Assembly: GCF_021531055.1 (NCBI RefSeq)
Contig: NZ_JADYTL010000001.1
Span: 248,001-312,000 of the forward strand
Length of the DNA: 64,000 nucleotides
Reading direction: 5' to 3'
Origin: Collinsella tanakaei
Lineage (GTDB): Bacteria > Actinomycetota > Coriobacteriia > Coriobacteriales > Coriobacteriaceae
The position numbers and the translations under genes are program-made. Positions 46,179-54,889 of this stretch are shown in pieces (the first letter of the stretch is position 1; each line of letters starts with the position of its first letter). The notes below the pieces were generated by a model. That model was not told the DNA's origin. It saw only the letters and a list, made by a program, of their open reading frames with translations, and ran no database searches.

Positions 46179-47549
46179 CTAGCGGAGCAGACCCGCGACC
46201 TCGCCGGCGAGGGTGATCGTTCCGGCGGCAACGACGGGCATGGAGGCGCGCGTCAGGGCTTCGAGCGCCTCGCGAACCGATCCGTAGGACCCCACGATAT
46301 CCGACGCACCCCTCCCCTGTCGCGCAAGCTCCGCGGCGACGAGATCTCCGAGCTCATCTTGGGGCAGCGCGCGATCCGAGGCGGTCACGGTGACGACGAT
46401 GCGGGGGAACGCCGGCACGAGGATACGCACGATGCCGGCGACGTCCTTGTCGGCAAGCGCCGCGATCAGCAAGGTCGGGCGACGGGACATGTCCGGATCG
46501 ATGCCGTTAAGCGCGGCGACGAACTGCTCGCAGCTCTGCGGATTATGACAGGCGTCGACCAGCACGAGCGGCTCGGTGCGGACAATATCGAATCGGCCCG
46601 GCGTCGGGCATGCCGTCAAGCTCGCGTTCAAGGCACCTTCATCGAGCGTGCGCCCGAGATAGGCCTCCGTGAGCATGATCGCGCAGGCGGCGTTTTGGGG
46701 TTGGTACGTCGGCTTGGGCATACGCACCGTATAGGTAGCGCGCACCGTAGGACAGCAGAACTCGACATCGGCTCCGAGCGCATGCGGCACCGCGATGGTG
46801 CGATGCTCGACGATGAGCGGCTCGACGTCGCAGGCACGGCATCGTTCGTCCATGACGGATTGAACCGACGGCTCGTGCGTCCCCTCACCGAGCACGACGA
46901 TACGGCCCGGCTTGATCACCGCGGCCTTCTCGGCGGCGATCTCGGCGAGCGTATCGCCGAGGATCCGCATATGGTCGAGGCCGATCCCCGTGATGGCGAC
47001 CGCGACCGGATCGGTGGCGCTCGTCGCATCCCAACGTCCGCCCATGCCCACCTCGAGTACGGCGACGTCGACCTTCGCCTCGGCGAAGATGACGAGTGAC
47101 GCGACGGTCAACAGGTCGAACGGGGTGATCGTATAGGCGCGGTCGCCCGCCGCCGCGCGTGTAGCGTTGACGCGCCGTCCCGCTTCGACGGCGACCGAGA
47201 CACCGTGGGCGAACGCCGCATCCGAGACGACGCGACCGTCGATCTCCATGCGCTCGGGATAGCGCACGAGCTGCGGCGAGGTGTAGAGCGCGCAGCGAAG
47301 CCCCTCGCCGCGAAGGATCGCTGCGGCGAATCGCGTCGTGGACGTCTTGCCGTTGGTGCCGGCGACCTGCAGGCAGTCGTAATGCTCATCGGGGCGCTCG
47401 AGCTCGTCGAGCATATCGACGACCGTCTCGAGCAGCGGCCCTGCATCCCCCGAGATCTTGCCGGTGTCGGCGGCGAGCTCCACAGCCTCGTCGAAGGATA
47501 GCTCGCTGACCGCGAACGGCACGCGATAGGCGCCTGAGCGCTTGGGCAT
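46179..47549 (-). CDS. folC: Folylpolyglutamate synthase / dihydrofolate synthase family
   Basis: 456 residues. The Mur-ligase P-loop is LQVAGTNGKTSTTRF (about 82-96). YTSPQLVRYPERMEIDG is the folate loop of FolC. VLEVGMGGRWDATS and TGIGLDHMRILGDTL are family signatures, and VDACHNPQS lies in the C-terminal domain. It adds glutamates to folates. It lies after valS, a common order in Gram-positives, but a repeat-rich spacer separates the two here. Confidence 0.93.
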   Translation of the reverse strand: MPKRSGAYRVPFAVSELSFDEAVELAADTGKISGDAGPLLETVVDMLDELERPDEHYDCLQVAGTNGKTSTTRFAAAILRGEGLRCALYTSPQLVRYPERMEIDGRVVSDAAFAHGVSVAVEAGRRVNATRAAAGDRAYTITPFDLLTVASLVIFAEAKVDVAVLEVGMGGRWDATSATDPVAVAITGIGLDHMRILGDTLAEIAAEKAAVIKPGRIVVLGEGTHEPSVQSVMDERCRACDVEPLIVEHRTIAVPHALGADVEFCCPTVRATYTVRMPKPTYQPQNAACAIMLTEAYLGRTLDEGALNASLTACPTPGRFDIVRTEPLVLVDACHNPQSCEQFVAALNGIDPDMSRRPTLLIAALADKDVAGIVRILVPAFPRIVVTVTASDRALPQDELGDLVAAELARQGRGASDIVGSYGSVREALEALTRASMPVVAAGTITLAGEVAGLLR

Positions 47550-47898
47550 GGATGATCAACTCCTACGTTTCCCGTGATCCGGAGTGTTGCTGACAAGGCG
47601 CGTCACCCGGGCGGCCGACAGAGCTGGCCCAGGTGCTCGAAATAGCCAGAAGGAGGAAGGATCGCGACCTGAACGCGACAGCCGAGCCAACCCCACGGCC
47701 GGCCCAGGTGCCGCAGATTGCCGCGAAGGAGGGCATAGACCTTCGGTCATGCCCGACGATTAAGCGGCAAGGTGCGGTGCCCGGAGCGACCGACAAGGCT
47801 GGCCCAGGTGCCCAAGGTCGCCCTGAAAGAGGAGGGCATAGGCCTTGAGGGCCATGCCCGACGATTGAAGGGCGAGATCGGGTACCTGGAGATGCCGA
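47550..47898. other. 349-bp valS-folC spacer
   Basis: Mostly filled by the stem-loop array at 47626-47889. The 76 bp next to folC contain no clear promoter. The open frames here (for example plus 47633-47848) are short and change frame between repeat copies, so I call no gene. Confidence 0.6.
47626..47889. repeat. Degenerate tandem array of stem-loop elements (about 2.7 copies)
   Basis: GGCCCAGGTGC starts at 47626, 47701 and 47801. Copies 2 (47704-47784) and 3 (47804-47889) each fold into three nested helices. Outer: CCAGGTGCCGCA with TGCGGTGCCCGG, versus CCAGGTGCCC with GGGTACCTGG. Middle: TTGCCGC with GCGGCAA, versus TCGCCCT with AGGGCGA. Inner: GGGCAT-a-GACC with GGTCATGCCC, versus GGGCAT-a-GGCC with GGCCATGCCC. 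The 3' internal loop GACGATTRA is conserved. The middle and inner helices differ by compensated changes. G-U pairs occur when the plus strand is read as RNA. Copy 1 is more divergent but still forms a hairpin. Confidence 0.7.
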
Positions 47899-50595
47899 CT
47901 AGGCGAAGTCGGAGAGTTGGGCGGTCAGCGCCGCGATCTCGGCCTCGAGCTCGGCGGCGCGCTCGCGCTTCTTGGCCACGACCTCAGGCGCCGCCTTGGC
48001 GATGAAGCCCTGATTGGACAGGGTCTTGTTCGCACTCGCGAGCTCCTTCTCGTTCTTGGCGATGGCCTTCTCGATGCGCGCCTTCTCGGCGGCGAAATCC
48101 ACGAGGTCGCCCACGACCACGTACGCATCGAAGTCGGGGCCGGCAAGCGCGATCGCCGCGTCGGGCTTCGCGAAGCCATCCTCACCGGCGAACGTGAGCT
48201 CGCTCACGTTCGCCAGGTTGCAGATGAAGCCGTTCATGCCGTCGATGGCCTGCGCCGCCGCATCGGTATGGGCGCACACGACGACCGGCAGCGCCTCCTT
48301 GGGGCTGATACGGTAGCGGGCGCGCGTGGAGCGCACGTCGATGACCACGGCACGGGTGAGCTCGAAGGCGCGCTCGGCGGGCTCGTCGATCCAGCGCTCG
48401 TAGTCGGCGGGCTCGGGCCACGCGGCGACCATGAGGGCGTCGGCGCGCTCCCCGTCCATATCGAGGCAGCTCGCCGGCATGGCGTCCCAAATGGCCTCGG
48501 TAACGAACGGCATGAGCGGATGCATGAGGCGCAGGCTCGTATCGAGGACGAAGATGAGGTTGCGCTGCGCCTGAGCACGGGCGCCGTCGTCCTTCAGGCG
48601 GGCCTTGGTGACCTCGACGTACCAGTCGCAGACCTCGTTCCAGAAGAAGGCCTGGATACCGCGGGCGACATCGCCGAACGTGTACCCCTCGATACCCTCG
48701 GTCACGGACTTCACCATCTTGGCGAGACGGCTGAACATCCACGCGTCGGCGGCGGTCTCGGCGACCGGCTCGCCCGGCGTGTAGCCTTCCATGTTCATGA
48801 GGAGGAAGCGGCTCGCGTTCCAGATCTTGGTCACGAACGCGCGCGCCTGCTCGGTGCGGGGGCTACCCAAGAATTCATGGGTCTTCTTGTCGATATCGGC
48901 GTCGAACTTGACGTCCTGGTTGTTGGTGAACAGCGACAGCAGGTTGAAACGCATGGCGTCGGCGCCGTACTTGTCCATGAGGTCCATGGGATCGACGCCG
49001 TTGCCCTTGGACTTGGACATACGGCTGCCGTCCTTGGCGAGGATCGTGGGATAGATGACGACGTCACGGAACGGCTCCTCGCCCAGGAAGTACTCGGAGC
49101 TCATGATCATACGGGCGACCCACAGCGCGATGATGTCGCGCGCGGTGACGAGCGCCGTGGTGGGATGATGGCCCTCAAGCGCCTTGGGATTCTGCGGCCA
49201 ACCCTGCGTCGCGAAGGTCCACAGCTGGCTGGAGAACCAGGTATCGAGCACGTTCTCGTCCTGATGCACGTGGTGACCGCCGCACTTCGGGCACACGTCG
49301 GCGTCCTCCATGAGTGCGTCCTCCCAGCCGCAGTCCTCGCAGTAGAACACGGGGATGCGGTGGCCCCACCACAGCTGGCGGGAGATGCACCAGTCCTTCA
49401 GGTTCTCCATCCACGTGAGATAGCTCTGCTTCCAGCGATCGGCGTTGAAGCGCACGCGACCGGACTCGACGGCGTCGATAGCGGGCTGCTTGAGCTTGTC
49501 GACCGCGACGAACCACTGCTCGGACAGCCACGGCTCGAGCGTGGTGTCGCAGCGGTAGCAATGCATGACGGAGTGGTCGTGCTCCTCGATGTGGTCGAGC
49601 AGGCCGTGCTCCTCGAACCACGCGACGACGGCCGCGCGGCACTCGTCGCGGGTCATGCCCGAGAACTCGCCGTAGCCCTCGACCACGACGGCGTGCTCGT
49701 CGAAGATGTTGATCTGCGGCAGGTCGTGCGCCTGACCCATCGCGTAGTCGTTGGGGTCGTGCGCGGGTGTGACCTTGACGAAGCCCGAGCCGAAGCCCGC
49801 GTCGACATGCCAGTCCTCGAAGATCGGAATCTCGCGGTCAACGATGGGCAGCATCACGGTCTTGCCCACGAAGGCGGCCTTCTCGGGATCCTTCGGAGAG
49901 ACGGCAACGCCGGTGTCGCCGAGCATGGTCTCGGGACGCGTGGTGGCGACGACGATGTAGTCCTGGCCGTTCACCGGCTCGGTCAGCGGGTAGCGCAGGT
50001 GCCACAGGTGACCGGATTCCTCCTTGTACTCCGCCTCGTCGTCGGAGATGGCCGTCGTGCAGGACGGGCACCAGTTGACGATACGCTTACCGCGGTAGAT
50101 GAGGCCGTCATGATACCAATCGCAGAAGACCTTGCGGACCGCCTCGGCGTAATCGGCGTCCATGGTGAAGCGCTCGTGCTCGAAGTCGACCGAACAGCCC
50201 ATGCGCTTGATCTGCTCCTTGATGGTGCCGCCGTACTCGTGCGTCCAGTCCCAGCAGGCCTCCAGGAAGGCTTCGCGACCCATCTCGAGGCGGTTCTTGC
50301 CCTCCTCCTTGAGCTTCTTGTCGACCTTGGTCTGGGTGGCGATGCCGGCATGGTCGGTGCCCAAGATCCACTGGGTCGAGCGGCCGCGCATGCGCGCCTG
50401 GCGCACGATGGCATCCTGGATGGAATCGTCGAGCGCATGTCCCATGTGCAGCTTGCCGGTCACATTGGGAGGCGGGATGGTGACGGTGCAGTCGCCCACG
50501 CCCGGACGGCGCTGGTAATAGCCGCCGTCGAGCCACTTCTGCAGGATCTTCGGCTCGTTTTCGGCCGGATCGTATGTCTTGGGCATCTCTTCCAT
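47899..50595 (-). CDS. valS: Valyl-tRNA synthetase
   Basis: 898 residues from the ATG at 50595 (AAAGGGAA 8 nt upstream). PPPNVTGKLHMGHALDD is the HIGH region. The CP1 editing domain and a zinc-like CYRCDTTLEPWLSEQWF segment follow. KMSKS appears as GSRMSKSKGNGVDP. The C-terminus is the ValRS-specific coiled coil (IAKNEKELASANKTLSNQGFIAKAA). It charges tRNA-Val and clears threonine. No T-box was recognised upstream. Confidence 0.97.
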   Translation of the reverse strand: MEEMPKTYDPAENEPKILQKWLDGGYYQRRPGVGDCTVTIPPPNVTGKLHMGHALDDSIQDAIVRQARMRGRSTQWILGTDHAGIATQTKVDKKLKEEGKNRLEMGREAFLEACWDWTHEYGGTIKEQIKRMGCSVDFEHERFTMDADYAEAVRKVFCDWYHDGLIYRGKRIVNWCPSCTTAISDDEAEYKEESGHLWHLRYPLTEPVNGQDYIVVATTRPETMLGDTGVAVSPKDPEKAAFVGKTVMLPIVDREIPIFEDWHVDAGFGSGFVKVTPAHDPNDYAMGQAHDLPQINIFDEHAVVVEGYGEFSGMTRDECRAAVVAWFEEHGLLDHIEEHDHSVMHCYRCDTTLEPWLSEQWFVAVDKLKQPAIDAVESGRVRFNADRWKQSYLTWMENLKDWCISRQLWWGHRIPVFYCEDCGWEDALMEDADVCPKCGGHHVHQDENVLDTWFSSQLWTFATQGWPQNPKALEGHHPTTALVTARDIIALWVARMIMSSEYFLGEEPFRDVVIYPTILAKDGSRMSKSKGNGVDPMDLMDKYGADAMRFNLLSLFTNNQDVKFDADIDKKTHEFLGSPRTEQARAFVTKIWNASRFLLMNMEGYTPGEPVAETAADAWMFSRLAKMVKSVTEGIEGYTFGDVARGIQAFFWNEVCDWYVEVTKARLKDDGARAQAQRNLIFVLDTSLRLMHPLMPFVTEAIWDAMPASCLDMDGERADALMVAAWPEPADYERWIDEPAERAFELTRAVVIDVRSTRARYRISPKEALPVVVCAHTDAAAQAIDGMNGFICNLANVSELTFAGEDGFAKPDAAIALAGPDFDAYVVVGDLVDFAAEKARIEKAIAKNEKELASANKTLSNQGFIAKAAPEVVAKKRERAAELEAEIAALTAQLSDFA

Positions 50596-50730
50596 GCGAA
50601 ATTCCCTTTCTGTTGCGATACACAAGAGATGAGGTTACCACGAATGCATGGGTGCGCCGTGCGAGCAGGCAAGATTAACCGACCGTGCACATGCCGCCCG
50701 TGGGAAATAAGTGCCCGTCCCATGTTCCGG

Positions 50731-50761
50731 TGGGAAAATAGGGACAGTCCCTTTTTTCCCA
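50731..50761. repeat. 31-bp palindrome between valS and the small membrane ORF
   Basis: TGGGAAAATAGGGAC and GTCCCTTTTTTCCCA pair with one mismatch around a single A. It lies 15 bp before the small ORF start, so it could control that ORF or act as a bidirectional structure. Similar GGGACAGTCCC-type palindromes are often multicopy. Confidence 0.6.
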
Positions 50762-50775
50762 CGAAAGGAACGGCC

Positions 50776-50916
50776 ATGGACATACTCGCCATGATCATCG
50801 CGTACGGGATCATGCTGTTCGCGCTGTATTGGGTGATCAGGAAAGCAGTCGCCGCCGATATCCGCGATGCGCGGGAAACGACCGGAAACGACGGCAGCTG
50901 GTGCCGGAAAGCGTAA
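50776..50916 (+). CDS. Small single-helix membrane protein
   Basis: 46 residues. It starts at an ATG with GAAAGGAA 8 nt upstream. Residues 3-22 (ILAMIIAYGIMLFALYWVI) are a strong transmembrane helix, followed by a basic then acidic cytoplasmic tail (RKAVAADIRDARE). No family is recognised. The clean Shine-Dalgarno and the helix make it plausible. It lies in a gap between two minus-strand operons, downstream of a palindrome. Confidence 0.55.
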   Translation: MDILAMIIAYGIMLFALYWVIRKAVAADIRDARETTGNDGSWCRKA

Positions 50917-50962
50917 GAGCCCGTCGGAAGGACACGAGTCGATCATCGGGATATCCCCAAAC

Positions 50963-51002
50963 GCACAAGGCCGCTGCGGATGGGTCCGCAGCGGCCTTGT
51001 GC
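50963..51002. terminator. Perfect 18-bp stem-loop between the small ORF and clpX (bidirectional)
   Basis: GCACAAGGCCGCTGCGGA and its exact complement, 4-nt loop. It lies 44 bp after the clpX stop and 46 bp after the small ORF stop. The minus-strand tail is GTTTGG, so termination of clpX is the more likely role. Confidence 0.75.
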
Positions 51003-51046
51003 CGAAATGACGTAAAACGACACCGTCCCAAGACGGATCAAGTGAA

Positions 51047-52437
<1,391 letters not shown>

Positions 52438-52438
<1 letters not shown>

Positions 52439-53061
52439 TACTCGGCACTCCCCTTGACGGCTTCGGAACGGGACGTGATGACGCGGTCGACCAGGCCGTA
52501 GGCCAGCGCATCGGCGGCGCGCATGTAGTGATCGCGCTCGGTGTCGGCCTCGACCTTCTCGAACGGCTGACCCGTGGCGTCGGCCAGGATCTGGTTGAGG
52601 TTGCGGCGGTTCTCCTGGATCTCGCGGGCGACGATCTCGATCTCGGTCTGCTGACCCTGGACGCCACCGCTCGGCTGATGGATCATGACCATCGAGTTGG
52701 GCAGGCAGAAGCGCTTGCCGCGCGCACCGCTCGCGAGCAGGACGGCAGCCATGGAAGCGGCCATGCCCACGCAGATGGTCGACACGTCGGGCTTGATGAA
52801 GTTCATGGTGTCGAGGATGGCAAGACCCGAGTACACCTCGCCGCCGGGCGAGTTGATGTACAGCGAGATGTCCTTCTCGGAATCCTGGCTCTCGAGATGC
52901 AGCAGCTGCGCGATCACGAGGTTGGCGGTCACGGAGTTGATCTCCTCGCCCAAGAAGATGATGCGGTCGTTGAGCAGGCGGGAATAGATGTCGTAGCTGC
53001 GCTCGCCGCGCGGCGTCTGCTCGATGACGTACGGCACGAGCGCGGAATCGATCCGGTGCAT
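52438..53061 (-). CDS. clpP: ClpP, proteolytic subunit
   Basis: 207 residues. The catalytic Ser lies in [13 protein letters not shown] and the His in [10 protein letters not shown], and the Asp sits in the [19 protein letters not shown] region. The N-terminus ([22 protein letters not shown]) is that of mature ClpP with almost no propeptide. It forms the protease tetradecamer. It is translationally coupled to clpX. Confidence 0.97.
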
Positions 53062-53095
53062 GGAGCACTCCCCTTTCGCATTCTTACATACAAAG

Positions 53096-53146
53096 CGTTA
53101 CGGCGCACGATGGACAGCGCGCGCTCACCATCGATGCACCGTAACG
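53096..53146 (-). terminator. Hairpin between tig and clpP
   Basis: On the minus strand CGTTACGGTGCATCGATGG pairs with CCATCGTGCGCCGTAACG (one G-U, one bulge), followed by CTTTGTATG. It could partly end tig transcription; clpP-clpX would then need its own promoter. Confidence 0.55.
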
Positions 53147-53193
53147 TTTCAGGTCCGGTCTCCCGGTATGATACCCGTCTTGAGGCGGTAAAC

Positions 53194-54483
53194 CTACTCG
53201 GCGTCAGCCTTCGCGAACTCATCAACCTCGGTCACGACGGCGGTCTCGACGAGCCAGTCGCAGGCCTTGGAACGACGGATGGAATCGCGGATGGCGGGCA
53301 TGCGGCCCTCGGCGATGAAGGCGGCCTTGGAGGCAGCCGGATCCTCGACGCCGGCGCGCTCGAACTCGGCGTCGACATCCTCATCGGAGACCTCGACGTT
53401 GAGCTGGCGGGCCAGCGCGTCGAGCGCGAGGGACTCGCGGGCGACGTCGTCGGCCTGACGGTGCAGGTCGGCCAGGAACGCCTCGGTGGACATGTTGGAC
53501 ATCTGCAGCCAGGTGTCGAGCGTCATGCCGCGGCCGGCGAGGCTCTGCAGGAAGTTCTGGCCGAGCTCGGAGAACACGGACTGCTCGTAGTCCTCGTCGA
53601 CCTTCTCGAGCTCGAGACGCTCGGCGAGCTTGGCGACGGCGCGGTTCTCCTTGATGCCCGGGAGCTTGGAGGACTTGTCGGCGTCGAGCTCGATCTTCAC
53701 GGCGTCGCGCATGGCGGCGATGTCGTCGAAGCCGAAGGACTCCTTGGCGAACTCGTCGGTAAGCTCGGGCAGGGTGCGCTCACGGATGCCCTTGACGGTG
53801 ACCTTGACGGTGACCTCCTCGGCGTCGTCGCCCTCGGGGGTCCAGGAGATCTCCTTGGACTCGTCCTTGGCCATGCCGATGAGGCCCTCGTCGAAGGCCG
53901 CGGAGATGCTGCCGGAACCCGCGACGATCATGCGGCCCTCGCCGGCCAGCGCCTCGGCGCCCTTGACGTCCTCGATGTCGACGGTGACGTAATCGCCCTC
54001 GGCGACCGGACGGTCGACATCGGCGAAGGTGGCGTGATAGCCCATGAGCATATCGATCTGGGCGTCGATCTCGCCCTCGGTGACCTCCGCGGGCGGCATC
54101 TCGATCTCGACCGGATCGTAGGAGATGAGCTCGCAGCTCGGACGGAGCGCGAACTCGATGGTGTACACGTAGTCCTCGTGGTCGACGAGCATGTTCTCGA
54201 CACCGCTGTAGTCGGCGTTCTTGACCGGCACGATGTCGAGCTCATTCAGCACCTTGGGCTCGTTGGCCTGCAGGACGTCCTCGGTCGCCTGGGCGAGCAC
54301 CGCGCCCGCGCCGAGCATGTTGTCGATGACGGGACGGGGAGCATGACCAGCGCGGAAGCCCGGGAAGCGGTACTTTTTGGCAGCGTCGCGATAGGCCTTC
54401 TTGATGGCAGCGTCGACGTCGGCGGCCGGGATGGTGACCGTCGCGGTGAGCTTTGCGTCCTTCACGTCAGAAGTGATGTTCAA
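53194..54483 (-). CDS. tig: Trigger factor
   Basis: 429 residues from a TTG at 54483 with GAGGAGGAA 5 nt upstream; an ATG at 54510 is an unsupported alternative. The ribosome-binding domain has KYRFPGFRAGHAPRPVI (GFRxGxxP loop). The FKBP-type PPIase domain is around 160-240 (VAEGDYVTVDIEDV, SWTPEGDDAEEVTV). The long helical arms form the C-terminus. It chaperones nascent chains at the ribosome exit. Confidence 0.95.
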   Translation of the reverse strand: MNITSDVKDAKLTATVTIPAADVDAAIKKAYRDAAKKYRFPGFRAGHAPRPVIDNMLGAGAVLAQATEDVLQANEPKVLNELDIVPVKNADYSGVENMLVDHEDYVYTIEFALRPSCELISYDPVEIEMPPAEVTEGEIDAQIDMLMGYHATFADVDRPVAEGDYVTVDIEDVKGAEALAGEGRMIVAGSGSISAAFDEGLIGMAKDESKEISWTPEGDDAEEVTVKVTVKGIRERTLPELTDEFAKESFGFDDIAAMRDAVKIELDADKSSKLPGIKENRAVAKLAERLELEKVDEDYEQSVFSELGQNFLQSLAGRGMTLDTWLQMSNMSTEAFLADLHRQADDVARESLALDALARQLNVEVSDEDVDAEFERAGVEDPAASKAAFIAEGRMPAIRDSIRRSKACDWLVETAVVTEVDEFAKADAE

Positions 54484-54551
54484 CGTTCCTCCTCTTACCT
54501 GGTTCGGCATGGGTAGGGTGCCGATAGCCCCTTGATGACCGTCTTGCGCGT

Positions 54552-54635
<84 letters not shown>

Positions 54636-54656
54636 ATAGCGACGCACAGTCTAAGC

Positions 54657-54665
54657 ATGATAGCA
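54657..54665 (-). promoter_or_regulatory. Extended -10 promoter of tRNA-Leu
   Basis: TGC followed by TATCAT on the minus strand, 22 nt before the tRNA. Confidence 0.5.
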
Positions 54666-54725
54666 GATGCGCCCCGCCCGCGCATGAAGATGCTCCGGCT
54701 CACGCGACGCGCACATGAGTCGGGC

Positions 54726-54750
54726 GCGGACCGCAAGACGTGCGGTCCGC
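54726..54750. repeat. Perfect 10-bp hairpin upstream of tRNA-Leu
   Basis: GCGGACCGCA, loop AGACG, TGCGGTCCGC. It could be a terminator of the hydroxylase operon, but lacks a U-run. Confidence 0.4.
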
Positions 54751-54782
54751 TCCCCGTGCTGCATACGGTCGCAACAAGTTCG

Positions 54783-54884
54783 CGACAAGTTTGTACCTGG
54801 CACCATCTTGTCGCCCGCGGCTTACGACCGGGGCGCCCCGACAAGTTTGTACCTGGCACCATCTTGTCGGGCACCATCTTGTCG
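54783..54884. repeat. Two direct copies of a 31-bp semi-palindromic repeat plus a partial third
   Basis: 54783-54813 and 54839-54869 are identical. Each runs from CGACAAGTTTGTACCTGG to CACCATCTTGTCG, so CGACAAG / CTTGTCG also forms a stem within each copy. A partial copy (GCACCATCTTGTCG) follows at 54871-54884. They lie downstream of the hydroxylase gene, in a spacer with no ORF. Confidence 0.75.
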
Positions 54885-54889
54885 CGGTG

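Noticed and set aside
47626-47889. CRISPR array
   Set aside because: Units are 75-100 bp, degenerate, internally self-complementary and without unique spacers; no cas genes are near.
47917-50916. 999-codon plus-strand open frame opposite valS
   Set aside because: It is a GC-driven antisense shadow of valS. Its composition (Arg/His/Gly/Leu-rich) resembles no family. The same applies to 33879-36809 opposite leuS and 27839-29998 opposite infB.
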